Positions 1 to 9,255 of a DNA stretch of 64,000 nucleotides are shown here, in pieces (position 1 is the first letter of the stretch; each line of letters starts with the position of its first letter). This DNA is from Candidatus Yanofskyibacteriota bacterium (lineage in GTDB: Bacteria > Patescibacteria > Paceibacteria > 2-02-FULL-40-12 > IGHO2-12-FULL-4), in NCBI GenBank assembly GCA_016185525.1, contig JACPNK010000006.1, positions 62,001 through 126,000 on the forward strand, read 5' to 3'. The notes beneath the pieces were generated by a model that did not search any database, had not been told where the DNA came from, and was given only the letters and a program-made list of their open reading frames with translations. The position numbers and the translations under genes were made by a program.

Positions 1-726
1 TTTTAAATTATCGAGCTGTTTGCGTATCTTTATCGCTTCTTTAAATTTTTCTTTCTTGGCTAGCGCCATCATTTCTTTCTCTAATTGTTTTGCCAACACC
101 ACTCTTTTTCCACTTAAAATATTTCTTATCGCTCCGATATTTTTCTGATAAATCCTTAATTCATAATTCACCTGCCCGTCAGTCACCTTGGCTCCAGGCC
201 ATGGCAGGCGGGTAATTCTTGATTCATTTTTCAGGCAGCAATATCCGGGGCAATTTTCAAGGTGGTAATTTAAACAATAGTTGTGGTGCGTCTGTTTGCA
301 GGTGCAGTAAGGGAAAACCCGGCGAAGAACTTTCAACGTGATTTTGAGGGCTCCGCCATCGGTAAAGGGGCCGATGTCTTTTTGCTGATGAGATGTGAAT
401 ATTTTTGGGAAGATGTCCTTAGTAAAGTTCACATAAAAATATTGCTTATCGTCTCGCATCAAAATGTTGAATTTTGGGCGGTGTTTTTTGATAAGTTGTG
501 ATTCTAAAATCAACGCTTCAATCTCCGAACCTGTTTCTTGCCACTCAAGCCCATCGGCTGTTTCCAGCATATTCAAAACTCGCATGTCTTTAATGCTTTT
601 GGAGAGGTAAAATCTTAAACGATTTCTTAAGTCGGCCGCTTTGCCTATGTAAATTATTTTTTTGTTCTTGTCCTTAAAAAAATAAACCCCTGACTTTTTG
701 GGGATTTTTGTTTTTAACTTAAGCAT
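1..726 (-). CDS. uvrC: UvrC excinuclease subunit, N-terminal part (runs off the window)
   Basis: Reading from the ATG at 726 downwards gives 242 codons with no stop before the window edge, so the gene is partial at its 3' end. UvrC makes the dual incision in nucleotide excision repair with UvrA and UvrB. The N-terminal GIY-YIG nuclease domain is visible (GVYFFKDKNKKIIYIGKA near residues 13-30), then a Cys cluster typical of UvrC (FPYCTC, CPGYCC near 138-168), then a UVR-like helical segment (LAKQLEKEMMALAKKEKFKE near 212-231). An insertion of about 15 residues after the Cys cluster is encoded by a GC-rich imperfect palindrome with ends like CCCGCCTG and GGGCAGGT. No clear Shine-Dalgarno; a perfect inverted repeat abuts the start codon. 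Confidence 0.9.
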   Translation of the reverse strand, partial: MLKLKTKIPKKSGVYFFKDKNKKIIYIGKAADLRNRLRFYLSKSIKDMRVLNMLETADGLEWQETGSEIEALILESQLIKKHRPKFNILMRDDKQYFYVNFTKDIFPKIFTSHQQKDIGPFTDGGALKITLKVLRRVFPYCTCKQTHHNYCLNYHLENCPGYCCLKNESRITRLPWPGAKVTDGQVNYELRIYQKNIGAIRNILSGKRVVLAKQLEKEMMALAKKEKFKEAIKIRKQLDNLK

Positions 727-756
727 AATAATCCAAGGATGACCCTTGGATTATTA
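726..756. repeat. Perfect palindrome at the uvrC start (CAAGG/CCTTG family)
   Basis: Arms of 13 bases (TAATAATCCAAGG and its complement) around a 5-base spacer. It sits in the intergenic gap, overlapping the first base of uvrC. It shares the CAAGG...CCTTG core with palindromes near 8440, 18430, 43763, 46330 and 53762. It could act as an operator, as a terminator-like hairpin or simply be a repeat copy. Confidence 0.7.
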
Positions 757-867
757 AAGCACATACCTACTATTTTGGTCAAAGGTTGGCGGGCTTGCTA
801 TCTTGGCAGATAAGTTGTACTCTTTGTCCAGCAATATTAGGGATGTTTTTTGACAACGAGGAATAAA

Positions 868-1923
868 ATGAAAGAAGAAGCAGTTAGAAAGATATTGGAA
901 AAATGCCGCCGGGCCAGAGAAGAAATTCACCGGAAAATTATCGGTTTGGACGGGCATATTACTTTGCTTTTTGTTACTCTACTTGCCAAGGGGCATATTT
1001 TGATTGAGGGTGAACCTGGTGAAGGCAAGTCGCTTTTGGCCAGTGCTTTTCTTGAGATCTTCAACTTGGACGCCAGCAGAATCCAAATGACAGCCGATAT
1101 CATGCCTGAAGACATACGCTTTGCATATAATCTTCTGCAGGAAGGCGGAACGGAGCTAAAAAACTTAAAGGTGGACAGAGGTTCTCTTTTTGCCCAGCTT
1201 ATTTTGATTGACGAAATTAACCGGGCACAGCCCAAGACCCAGTCTGTTCTTCTGGAACCGATGGAAGAGGGAACGATAAGCTATGAACGCAAGACTATAA
1301 AGATGAAGCAGCCGTATATGGTAATTGCCACAGCCAATCCGGTGGAGACTTCCACGGGAGGAGTGTTTGAGCTGCCTCCGGCCGCTTGCGACCGTTTTAT
1401 GCTTAAGGACCTTTATCCGTATCCGAACATAGAATTACTAAAAAAAATCTATGTGCGTGACCGGCGGCACCTTTCGCTGGAGAAAATTTTTATGAGCGGC
1501 GATGAGATTTTGGAAGCCCAGAACTTTGTGACTGAATTTCGTCTGCGTTACGACGAACACCACTATATTATTGAGTATATTGCTCGTCTCATCAACTGCA
1601 TTCGCCAGAGCGGTTTAATCAGGCATGACGAGGAAAAGGGCAGTGGTTATGGTCCGACTCCGCGCGCGGGAGAAGATCTTTTGGATGCGGCCGCGGCTTA
1701 TGTGGTTTTACATTGGCAAGAACGTCAAATAAAACACGTGACTTTTGACGATGTTCTGCAGCTGGTTTATCCCACTGTCCGTTTCAAATTTGTCTTTGAT
1801 CCCAGAAAAAGAGCGGAAGCGAGAGAACTGGGTATCAACAGCAACGACGATCTTATCAGAATTGCCATAGCCAATACGCCCATTCCCATTGGCTTAAAAA
1901 AAGTTAAGGCGGTTCGGCCATGA
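868..1923 (+). CDS. MoxR-family AAA+ ATPase
   Basis: A 351-residue AAA+ ATPase of the MoxR class, chaperone-like ATPases that work with von Willebrand A (VWA) domain proteins. Walker A is GEPGEGKS (about residues 48-55) and Walker B is LILIDE (about 111-116), followed by the family-typical NRAQPKTQ. I chose the ATG at 868 because GAGG lies about 6 bases upstream; an in-frame TTG at 850 has no such site. It heads a tight six-gene run (to 7075) and its TGA stop overlaps the ATG of the next gene, so translation is probably coupled. That run matches the MoxR/Bat (aerotolerance) arrangement known in other phyla; the substrate here is unknown. Confidence 0.9.
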   Translation: MKEEAVRKILEKCRRAREEIHRKIIGLDGHITLLFVTLLAKGHILIEGEPGEGKSLLASAFLEIFNLDASRIQMTADIMPEDIRFAYNLLQEGGTELKNLKVDRGSLFAQLILIDEINRAQPKTQSVLLEPMEEGTISYERKTIKMKQPYMVIATANPVETSTGGVFELPPAACDRFMLKDLYPYPNIELLKKIYVRDRRHLSLEKIFMSGDEILEAQNFVTEFRLRYDEHHYIIEYIARLINCIRQSGLIRHDEEKGSGYGPTPRAGEDLLDAAAAYVVLHWQERQIKHVTFDDVLQLVYPTVRFKFVFDPRKRAEARELGINSNDDLIRIAIANTPIPIGLKKVKAVRP

Positions 1924-2765
1924 GTACGGACCGTCATCAATTACGCCTTCAGATATCTAGAAAAATTTACGGAACTACGGCTGGCGGACACACAAGTGTG
2001 TACAAGTCAACAAGCGGGTATGAGTTAAGCGAAAAAAGACCATTTCAAATTTCTGATAATCCCAAAGCGGTTGACCTTGTTTCAACTATCACTAAAGACA
2101 CCTGGTTGGTAAAAGTTAAAAATCCTGACAAGGGGGCCAACATTTTTATGTCGTGGGATGTTTCTGGTTCTCACCAATTTGGTCCCCTTGGCAAAAGCAA
2201 ACTGAAGTTCATGTCTGAACTAAGCGAGTTGTTAGTGGCTGCTTGTGTCGGCGAGGGTAATCGTGTGGCTATGATTTGCCATACGGAAGTTGTGGAGCAC
2301 TTTACTTCTTTGACCACCAACCGTTTTCTTCTTGAAGAGTCAAGCGGATTTATCAAAGAAGGCGTTTTCAAGCGCAAAGGCACAAATTTGAACGCATCAA
2401 TTCGCGAGATCATGGAATGCGCCAGTACCAGCGGACAAAAACCGGATTTGGTTTTTATTGTGTCCGACTTTCTGGCGCAGGACTTTGAAAAAAAGTTGCG
2501 CGCTCTGGCGCAGGAAGTTGACTGTGTCGCTCTGGTTCTGCGGGAGCCGGTTGAGGAAAAATTTCCGGCATTGAGCGGAGCAATGGCGGTCAGAGATCTT
2601 GAGACCGGGAAAATCTTTTATGCCTCCGGACTGACCAATCTGTATGGCGATTTGAGCGCGTGGTTCAAAAAAAATCAGATAACCCATGTTTTCATGGATA
2701 CTTCGCGGCCAGTTTTGGAGAATCTTGACCGCTTAGCGCAGGTTTTGGAGGACAAATTTGATTGA
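1920..2765 (+). CDS. DUF58-like protein of the MoxR/Bat cluster
   Basis: 281 residues, cytoplasmic by appearance. Gene order (directly after MoxR, 4-base ATGA overlap) and the Rossmann/VWA-like segments (FMSWDVSGS near 75-83, PDLVFIVSDF near 175-184) match DUF58 proteins that partner MoxR. The metal-binding DxSxS of a VWA domain is reduced to DVSGS, so metal binding is possible but not certain. Likely an adaptor that links the ATPase to the membrane VWA proteins encoded downstream. The reading frame ends only 13 bases before the next start. Assignment rests mainly on context. Confidence 0.7.
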   Translation: MSTDRHQLRLQISRKIYGTTAGGHTSVYKSTSGYELSEKRPFQISDNPKAVDLVSTITKDTWLVKVKNPDKGANIFMSWDVSGSHQFGPLGKSKLKFMSELSELLVAACVGEGNRVAMICHTEVVEHFTSLTTNRFLLEESSGFIKEGVFKRKGTNLNASIREIMECASTSGQKPDLVFIVSDFLAQDFEKKLRALAQEVDCVALVLREPVEEKFPALSGAMAVRDLETGKIFYASGLTNLYGDLSAWFKKNQITHVFMDTSRPVLENLDRLAQVLEDKFD

Positions 2766-2778
2766 GAAAGGAGGAAAA

Positions 2779-4311
2779 ATGAAAAAGCAAAATGTTTTTG
2801 GCGCAATTCTTTTATTGACTGCGTGTTTTTGGCCGGCAGTTTTTGGCCAAGAAACGCCTCAACAAGTCGAACCGTCTCCTAAGCCGTCTTCCCAAGTGGA
2901 GTTGGTGGTCCGTGGAGCGGTTGTAAATCCGGAAATTGTCGGTGACGAATTTGTTCAAGTCCGGCTGGAGATTCTGGTTTTGCAAGGACGAAAAGTAAAT
3001 TGGGAGGTTACGAAAAAACCTAAAACCTTTGAACCGTTTACACTGGAAAGTTCTTCTGTGGTCGAGAGGGGCATTCCTCTTGACTCGAGGTTTAAAGATT
3101 ATAATGCATTTGAAGTTCTGATTTTCTTGTCTTTACCAGACAAACCTCCTGGCAGGTACAAGTCTATAGCGATGCCTTTGGAAATTGGTTTTACCGATTT
3201 CCAGTATAAAGACCAAGCCGTGGAAGGCAAGGAAAAAAAGAAAACGGTTTACTTGAAAGGCTTTACGGTCTCCAAAGTTTCTCTTCGTGCAGAGCTTGAT
3301 GCTGACAGAAAGTCGTTGGAAATCGGAGACCAGTTCAACATTATCTTAAAAATTGTACATGACCCGGAAACGCGTGTTTTAAATCTCCGACAACCCGCTT
3401 CGCCAGAGTTACAGCCCAGCCTCGACTCGCATCTTCGGCGAGGCGGGCAAGGCGAGCCGAAAGATATTGATGCCTCTGAAAGTAGCGTTTTGTTTCTGGA
3501 CAAGGTCAAAATGCCGGGTAATGAAACGCTTGGCGTAGAGATGAAAGAAACAAGTGAAAGCGTTTCTCGCAAGGTGACCCAAATTGTTTATCATCTCACC
3601 TCTTTTGAGCTTCCGCCGCAAGAATTTAAAATTGGGCCTTTGTCTGTTTTGTATCAGGCAAAAGACGCGGAAAATGCCCAGTCTTATAAAACGGGTGAGC
3701 TTAGCATAAAGCTCAACAGCGTATTAACTAAAAATTCCCAATGGGAAGGAACCAAGTCTCCTGTTTTTACTGACGCATTTGAGCGTTTCTGGCTGATAAC
3801 CGTACCATACTACGGGTCGGCAACGTCTGCTATCTTGTTGGTTGTTGTGCTGTGTTTTTGGCTGGCAAACTTTATTCTTGCCGCGCGCAAGAAGACCAGA
3901 GAAGAAATTCTGCCCGTCCAACTTCTGCTTGAAAGAAAATCGCCGATGCCGTTCTTTATCAGGCATTGGGCATATCTACGGTTTAATTATAGAAAGTTGG
4001 CAGCAGGTAACAGGGAACTACTTGAAAACTTTATTTGTCACTATCGGCTTTGCGCCGGTTCTGCTGAAGGTTTGTCTACGGACAGAGCTTTGACGCTGAC
4101 AGCCGGGCAATTCAAGAAATGTACGGCTGGGTCAGCATTATTGCTTGGTAAGCTGGAAAATTCTCTTTTTGAAAATGTTCAGCCTGATTTTTCTGAAAAT
4201 GAGCTACGGGATGTGTTGAGTGACTTAGCCAGAACTAAACTAAGAGAAGGTTTGCAAAGATTTTTTAACAGGCTGTATGTTTTTACCAAAAACGCGGTTA
4301 GACATTCTTAA
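2779..4311 (+). CDS. BatD-like membrane-anchored protein
   Basis: 510 residues. A cleavable signal sequence (about 1-23, ending VFGQ), a long beta-rich extracytoplasmic region and one membrane helix (about 350-368, SAILLVVVLCFWLANFIL), then a helical cytoplasmic tail. Topology and position match BatD/oxygen-tolerance proteins. Start chosen at the ATG with GGAGG 5 bases upstream; an earlier in-frame TTG is less likely. Around residues 214-230 a low-complexity stretch (HLRRGGQGEP) is encoded by a GC-rich imperfect palindrome (3424-3465), which looks like a small inserted element. Next gene starts 15 bases downstream behind AAGGAGG. Confidence 0.7.
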   Translation: MKKQNVFGAILLLTACFWPAVFGQETPQQVEPSPKPSSQVELVVRGAVVNPEIVGDEFVQVRLEILVLQGRKVNWEVTKKPKTFEPFTLESSSVVERGIPLDSRFKDYNAFEVLIFLSLPDKPPGRYKSIAMPLEIGFTDFQYKDQAVEGKEKKKTVYLKGFTVSKVSLRAELDADRKSLEIGDQFNIILKIVHDPETRVLNLRQPASPELQPSLDSHLRRGGQGEPKDIDASESSVLFLDKVKMPGNETLGVEMKETSESVSRKVTQIVYHLTSFELPPQEFKIGPLSVLYQAKDAENAQSYKTGELSIKLNSVLTKNSQWEGTKSPVFTDAFERFWLITVPYYGSATSAILLVVVLCFWLANFILAARKKTREEILPVQLLLERKSPMPFFIRHWAYLRFNYRKLAAGNRELLENFICHYRLCAGSAEGLSTDRALTLTAGQFKKCTAGSALLLGKLENSLFENVQPDFSENELRDVLSDLARTKLREGLQRFFNRLYVFTKNAVRHS

Positions 4312-4325
4312 TAAGGAGGCAACAA

Positions 4326-5384
4326 ATGGATATCCAAAATCCGCTTTGGCTTTTGGCCATTGCGCCATTTCTCTGCCTCCTTTTTTTCTTAAGGCGGGAG
4401 AGAAAAGTTATCAAAGGCTCAAGGTTTATTTTCCGGCGGCCGAATCTGGTTGATCGTTTGATTCTGAAAATCAGAAAACCTCTCTGGCTGACATCTGTTC
4501 TGTTGGTGATTTACGCTTTAGCTTCGCCGATAGTCAAGCAGGAGAGCCTACCCAGTTTCTATACGGAAAGCCGTGTTATGGCGATTTGCATTGATACTTC
4601 AACCAGCATGGGAGGAGGTCCTGAATCGGCCATGGAAAAGATAAAGAGACTTTCCAAAGATTTTGCCTTGAAACGCCACCAGAGCGGAGACTATTTAAGC
4701 GTGACCGCTTACAGCGGAATTTCGGGAAATCCGCGCGGAGGGGCGGCAATCATTATGCCCCCGACTCGCGACTGGGAAAATATTGAAAACAGCATCGGTA
4801 TTCTTAAATCCCAACTTTTGGGTACGCATACTGCTATCGGTGAAGGTGTCTGGGTGTCGTTGAAGGCGCTTTTGAAAGAACAGGTTTTTGAAAATAAACT
4901 TGACTTTGAAATGATGCGCCAATCGCTTAAAACTATCGGTACGCCGGAAGAAGATGTTTCCTACCTGCTTAAAGCGGCCAACAAACTGGGAGTCCAGAAA
5001 AATAAAGTGATTGTTCTCTTTACCGACGGCTACTATAACACTGGTATTGATCCGGCCAAACCCTTATGGTTTGCCAAAAGGCTTGGTATCAGGGTTCACT
5101 TTGTCGCTTTCCACGCTTCTTCTGCAACCGGATTGTCACGAGAAGAAGCTGAAAAACACAAGGCCTTGTTAGCTCAAAGCGTTGTTGCGACAGGCGGGCT
5201 TTACTATGAAAGCGGCAACATTGAGGAAGTGGCGCACTTTTACAGCCTTATTGACCATGCAGAAAAGGGAAAAGTTTTGGTGAAGCCGGAATTTGTCACT
5301 CAAGAAAACTATAAGCAATATATCTGGCTATCTTTCATTTTGTTTTCGGTTCTGATTATAAGCGAAGGGAGGATAAAAGTATGA
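4326..5384 (+). CDS. VWA-domain membrane protein (BatA/BatB type)
   Basis: 352 residues. Two N-terminal membrane helices (about 5-22 and 52-70), then a VWA domain with the metal-ion motif DTSTS at about 90-94, a conserved LFTDGYYN strand near 235-242, and a C-terminal helix (about 329-346). This is the BatA/BatB layout: N-terminal helices, extracytoplasmic VWA and a terminal anchor. Good Shine-Dalgarno (AAGGAGG, 6 bases). The last codons overlap the next ATG. It probably assembles with the second VWA protein (6011) and is remodelled by the MoxR ATPase. Confidence 0.82.
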   Translation: MDIQNPLWLLAIAPFLCLLFFLRRERKVIKGSRFIFRRPNLVDRLILKIRKPLWLTSVLLVIYALASPIVKQESLPSFYTESRVMAICIDTSTSMGGGPESAMEKIKRLSKDFALKRHQSGDYLSVTAYSGISGNPRGGAAIIMPPTRDWENIENSIGILKSQLLGTHTAIGEGVWVSLKALLKEQVFENKLDFEMMRQSLKTIGTPEEDVSYLLKAANKLGVQKNKVIVLFTDGYYNTGIDPAKPLWFAKRLGIRVHFVAFHASSATGLSREEAEKHKALLAQSVVATGGLYYESGNIEEVAHFYSLIDHAEKGKVLVKPEFVTQENYKQYIWLSFILFSVLIISEGRIKV

Positions 5385-6001
5385 AAACTTCAGGAGTCTT
5401 TTTGTTGATTGTTTTGGCGGTAACTCTGTATGCCAGTTTCTGGTTTTTCGGCCAGATATATCAGGTTTATGACGCAAATGCTTTGCAAACAGAGCGTTCA
5501 AATTTTCAATCAGTCGGCAAGAATGTTGACAGTTTTTTGTCTTCAAAGGCCGGGATTGTTCTGGAGAAACTTGATATTAGTTTTTTGAAGAACCAAAAAG
5601 CCAAGCTTCTTCACCAGAAAGCAGTGGCTCTTTACCGGTCGGGCTCTAAAGAGTCGGAGCAGGTATTTTCCGAGGCCCAGACTTCAGCTGTTAACCCTCG
5701 GGTAAAAGCGGATATTATTTTCAACTCTACAGAAGGTAAGGTTATAAAGGGAGACACTGAATCGGCAATTGCCGCTTATCAGGAAAATCTGAAGTTGAAT
5801 CCTGAAGATTGGCAGGCGAAAAATAACTTAGAAATGCTTTTGCAACAGCAAGAAGGTTCCGGTAAGGGCAAGGACAAAGACGGCAAAGACAAGGGCAAAC
5901 TAGACAATCAAAAGGGCGGTGGGGGCAACAAAAGAAGCAAGATGTTTGACCTGGAACTGTTCCAACAGATTCCCAAGGGTACAAAGAAAGTAGATAAATA
6001 A
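5381..6001 (+). CDS. TPR-containing membrane protein (BatC-like)
   Basis: 206 residues. An N-terminal membrane helix (about 5-25), then helical repeats including one recognisable TPR-like unit (DTESAIAAYQENLKLNPEDW near 124-143), and a highly charged Gly/Lys/Asp tail. It sits between the two VWA genes, as BatC does in Bat operons, and overlaps the upstream stop by 4 bases. Probably a protein-protein adaptor. The low-complexity tail (GKGKDKDGKDKGK) is unusual. Confidence 0.65.
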   Translation: MKTSGVFLLIVLAVTLYASFWFFGQIYQVYDANALQTERSNFQSVGKNVDSFLSSKAGIVLEKLDISFLKNQKAKLLHQKAVALYRSGSKESEQVFSEAQTSAVNPRVKADIIFNSTEGKVIKGDTESAIAAYQENLKLNPEDWQAKNNLEMLLQQQEGSGKGKDKDGKDKGKLDNQKGGGGNKRSKMFDLELFQQIPKGTKKVDK

Positions 6002-6010
6002 GGAGGGGCT

Positions 6011-7075
6011 ATGAAATTGGGATTTGACTTTCCGGCTTACCTTCCGTGGCTGATTGGAACGGCCGGACTAATCCTGATTTTTTACATCTGGAATGTCTTT
6101 GGCCGTTATAGAAGTTTTATGAAGCAGTTTGGAAGTTACTATTTTTTGCGCAGGGATAAGCAGGCGTTCAATCTTGTCCGTTTGATGTTCAGAGGCATTT
6201 GCGTAACTTTGATTTTTTTTCTGCTGGGGCTTGTGCTTATAGGGGTCTATGACGTTGAGGAAGTCAGTCATCCAAAATATGACGGCATGCAGATTGTTTT
6301 TGTTCTCGATGGCTCTTTGAGTATGCTGGCAGAAGATATTTTCCCCTCCCGTTTTGACAGGGCGATTGAAGAGATGCGCAATGTGACTAAAGATCTTGCC
6401 GGCAGAGGAGACAAGCTTGGTTTGGTGATTTTCGCGGAAATTGGTATTCCCTATGTGCCTTATCTGACTTCTGACGCCACTCTTTTCCAATGGTACCTTG
6501 ATACTCTAGATCCGGCTTTACTGGAAAACGAGCTACCGCAGGGAAGCAATATCAGTGATGGATTTTATGAAGGTTTAATGCTTTTTACGGAAGAGAAAAA
6601 GAAAAAGGTGCTAGTTATTATCAGTGATGGCGAGCCGGCTGATGTCAGTGGTCCGGACCAAAAGTATCTTGAAGAAAAATTTGCCGAAGCGGCAAAGAAA
6701 AAAAACGAAATGCAGAATGTTTCCTTGTTTCTGGTGGGTATCGGTGACCCTTCAAAAAAGTCTCTGATACCGATTAAAGACCAAAACGGCCGAATCGTTG
6801 ATTACTATAAATATGTTGAAGGCGAAAAAAAAGATGAGTTTCTTCTGACTAGCCCCAATCTATGGTTTTTGAAAGATATGGCCTCAATGTTTGGCGGTGT
6901 TTACCGGCACTCAACAACTGGTCATGACCTGAAACAGTTAATGTATGAAATAATTGAGAATCAGCGCCCGATAGTCAAAAGAGTAAAAGTTGAAGAGCGA
7001 AGAGATATAAGCAAGTATCTGCTTATATCCGCACTGGTGTTAATGTTCTTTTTTCCTATATTAAAAAGCCCCTAA
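6011..7075 (+). CDS. Second VWA-domain membrane protein of the cluster
   Basis: 354 residues with two N-terminal helices (about 11-29 and 60-80), a VWA domain with metal-binding DGSLS at about 100-104 and VIISDGEPAD near 203-212, and a C-terminal helix (about 336-350). Strong Shine-Dalgarno (AAGGAGG). It is the last gene of the MoxR/Bat run and its stop codon lies inside the stem of a bidirectional terminator. Paralogous in design to the gene at 4326; a heteromeric VWA complex is plausible. Confidence 0.82.
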   Translation: MKLGFDFPAYLPWLIGTAGLILIFYIWNVFGRYRSFMKQFGSYYFLRRDKQAFNLVRLMFRGICVTLIFFLLGLVLIGVYDVEEVSHPKYDGMQIVFVLDGSLSMLAEDIFPSRFDRAIEEMRNVTKDLAGRGDKLGLVIFAEIGIPYVPYLTSDATLFQWYLDTLDPALLENELPQGSNISDGFYEGLMLFTEEKKKKVLVIISDGEPADVSGPDQKYLEEKFAEAAKKKNEMQNVSLFLVGIGDPSKKSLIPIKDQNGRIVDYYKYVEGEKKDEFLLTSPNLWFLKDMASMFGGVYRHSTTGHDLKQLMYEIIENQRPIVKRVKVEERRDISKYLLISALVLMFFFPILKSP

Positions 7076-7094
7076 AGTTAGGGGTTTTATTTTT
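7063..7094. terminator. Bidirectional terminator between convergent genes
   Basis: CCCCTAA / TTAGGGG stem with A-run before and T-run after, so it works on both strands. It overlaps the stop codons of both the VWA gene and htrA. Confidence 0.85.
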
Positions 7095-8085
7095 GCGTTG
7101 GTTCAGCTATAGTTTTAACAAAAACGTCAATACTGGTTTTTGTTTTTGATTTAAATACTGACAGTGCAACTTCTGTTCCCGGTGGTGCGTTTCTTACGGC
7201 CCACTCAAGGTCGCTTTTTAGAACAGTGACAGTATTGTTTACTTTTGTTACCACGTCTAGCGACTCCAGTTTATTTTTTGCCGGACTAAGCGGATGTATT
7301 GAAGTTACCACTAGTCCATTGATATTTTTTGGAATGTTAGCGGCTGACCGCAAGTCGGAGGTTAGCTCTTGCGTGCTTATGCCAAGCCAACCCGTTTGGT
7401 TAGAAGGTGAAAGTAGTTGCGGCAAAACTGTTTTTAGGACGTTTACCGGGATTGCAAAGCTGATATTTTGCCAACCGGCCAACATCAAGGTTGGTATTCC
7501 AACAAGCTTTCCTTCTAAATTTACCAAAGCTCCGCCAGAGTTGCCTGGATTGATGGCGGCGTCGGTTTGTATGAAGGTGTGCGGTGTGGGCCTGTCTTCG
7601 CCTGGAATGTAGCGCCCGACAGCTGAAACAATTCCTTGGGTTAAGGTTTTGTTTAAGCCGGCTGGGTTGCCTAAGGCTAAAACAATTTCTCCCGGCTCGA
7701 GTTTTTCAGAGTCACCAAGAATTATAGGCTTAAGATTTGGGGGCGGGTTACTGATTTGAATAACTGCCAAGTCAATATCTCTGCTGGCACTGATCAAGCG
7801 AGCCGGATACTCTTCGTTGTTGTAAAGAATAACTTTTAAGTCTCGTGTTCTCTCTACGACATGTTTATTTGTTACAATCAAACCTTGGTCATTCAGAATA
7901 ACCCCTGTGCCTGTTACGGGGGAATAGGTTCCGCCTCTCAAAGGATTGCCTACTTGTATAGCTTTTATGCCTATCACTGACTCGGCCACTTTTTGATAAG
8001 TTGTTTTATATATGTTTTGATAATCTTGTGCTTTAACTGTGAATGACAGTAAAGTTAAAGGCAACAACCAACCCACTTTTTTCAC
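7087..8085 (-). CDS. htrA: HtrA/DegP-type serine protease with PDZ domain
   Basis: 332 residues. Signal sequence (about 1-19), trypsin-like domain with the full triad: His75 (TNKHVV), Asp105 (DIDLAV), Ser183 (NPGNSGGAL), then one PDZ domain (about 235-325). Extracytoplasmic quality-control protease. Start is the GTG at 8085, preceded by AAGGAG at proper distance; an ATG just upstream is followed at once by a stop. Convergent with the Bat cluster. Only one PDZ domain, as in DegS and many Gram-positive HtrA proteins. Confidence 0.93.
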   Translation of the reverse strand: MKKVGWLLPLTLLSFTVKAQDYQNIYKTTYQKVAESVIGIKAIQVGNPLRGGTYSPVTGTGVILNDQGLIVTNKHVVERTRDLKVILYNNEEYPARLISASRDIDLAVIQISNPPPNLKPIILGDSEKLEPGEIVLALGNPAGLNKTLTQGIVSAVGRYIPGEDRPTPHTFIQTDAAINPGNSGGALVNLEGKLVGIPTLMLAGWQNISFAIPVNVLKTVLPQLLSPSNQTGWLGISTQELTSDLRSAANIPKNINGLVVTSIHPLSPAKNKLESLDVVTKVNNTVTVLKSDLEWAVRNAPPGTEVALSVFKSKTKTSIDVFVKTIAEPTQK

Positions 8086-8212
8086 AACATCTCCTTTTTA
8101 AGGTTCTCTCCCGCTTTTTTCACAGTAATACATTTTCCCAAAACTAGCAAGTAAAGGATTTGGGACCGAATAATTCACGGGTATTTCTTGGACAAGTCCT
8201 AGTGTTTTAGTT

Positions 8213-9202
8213 ATGACCGGTTTAGAAAAGTCAGTTTTGGCTACCATAATTTACTATGATGTTTTTGACTTTCCTCTGACTTTGTTGGAGGTTTTTAACC
8301 TGCTGATTAACCCCAGGAGGATTTCCGTTACAGAAGAAGTTGGTGAGCCGGATCTTGAGAAAGTTTTCAAGGCTCTGGAGGAGTTAAAAAAACTTGGAGA
8401 GATTCAGGAGTGGCAAGGCTTCTATTTCCCATCAAGGCTTAGCCTTGATGGGAGAATGCTGGTTCAGGAACGGCTTGAGAAAAACAAAATCGCCGAGGAG
8501 AAATGGAAAAAAGCCAGGCGGTATCTTTTTTGGGTTCAAGCTCTCCCGTATATTGAAGCTGTTTTTGCCAGCGGTTCTCTGGCTTTGAACCATACCGCGG
8601 AGGAAAGCGATCTGGATGTTTTGGTTGTGGCCAGCCAAGGCAGAATTTGGATAGCGAGAGTTTTTATATCTTTGCTGATGGGTTTCTTGGGAGTAAGAAG
8701 GAAAAAGAATCAAACTATTGCTCCAGACAAAGTTTGTCTAAACCACTACATTACTTCTTCCTCACTAAAAATTTCTTTTGAGAGTTTGTATAATGCGCAA
8801 AGCTATGTTCATTTGGCGCCAATTTATTGTCGTAAGGGGGGTTTGATAAAAGATTTTTTAACTGAAAATAGGTGGGTTTTAAACTTTGTAAATCACTGGC
8901 CGGACCCGCTTCTTTTGCAAAAAAGGAGGGTCGCATCAAGCCCGTTTTTAAGAGCTATAGCTTTTTTGGCAGAAAATTTTTTAGAAGTCACTTTCCTTGG
9001 TTCAACTTTAAACAAACTGGCCAAAAAACTTCAGCTTAAAAGAATCAACCCGAACCTTCCCGGCAGGGTTATTGCCAATGACCAACAGTTGGAATTTCAT
9101 CCTTATTCGGCGGAGAAAACAGTACTGGAAAAATATAATCGGGCTATTGCTTCCCGCGATGTTTTTGGCGATTATCGTGAACTTGACTCGGGTTTAAAAT
9201 AG
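8213..9202 (+). CDS. Nucleotidyltransferase-fold protein, function unknown
   Basis: 329 residues. An N-terminal winged-helix-like region (about 1-80) is followed by a nucleotidyltransferase signature GS-x(9)-DLDVLVV (about 122-138), then a helical region. Substrate unknown. Residues about 72-81 (FPSRLSLDGR) are encoded by a perfect 27-bp palindrome (8427-8453), which looks like an in-frame insertion at a domain boundary. No Shine-Dalgarno is evident. Confidence 0.6.
   Translation: MTGLEKSVLATIIYYDVFDFPLTLLEVFNLLINPRRISVTEEVGEPDLEKVFKALEELKKLGEIQEWQGFYFPSRLSLDGRMLVQERLEKNKIAEEKWKKARRYLFWVQALPYIEAVFASGSLALNHTAEESDLDVLVVASQGRIWIARVFISLLMGFLGVRRKKNQTIAPDKVCLNHYITSSSLKISFESLYNAQSYVHLAPIYCRKGGLIKDFLTENRWVLNFVNHWPDPLLLQKRRVASSPFLRAIAFLAENFLEVTFLGSTLNKLAKKLQLKRINPNLPGRVIANDQQLEFHPYSAEKTVLEKYNRAIASRDVFGDYRELDSGLK
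8427..8453. repeat. In-frame palindrome inside the nucleotidyltransferase gene
   Basis: Arms TCCCATCAAGGCT and complement around one base. Encodes PSRLSLDG. It has the same core and same reading frame as the copies in murD (18420) and mutM (46318). Confidence 0.8.
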
Positions 9203-9255
9203 TCATACTCTCACTCAAGATGTTCGTTTAAAATAATTTTTAGATTGGAGCAGTT

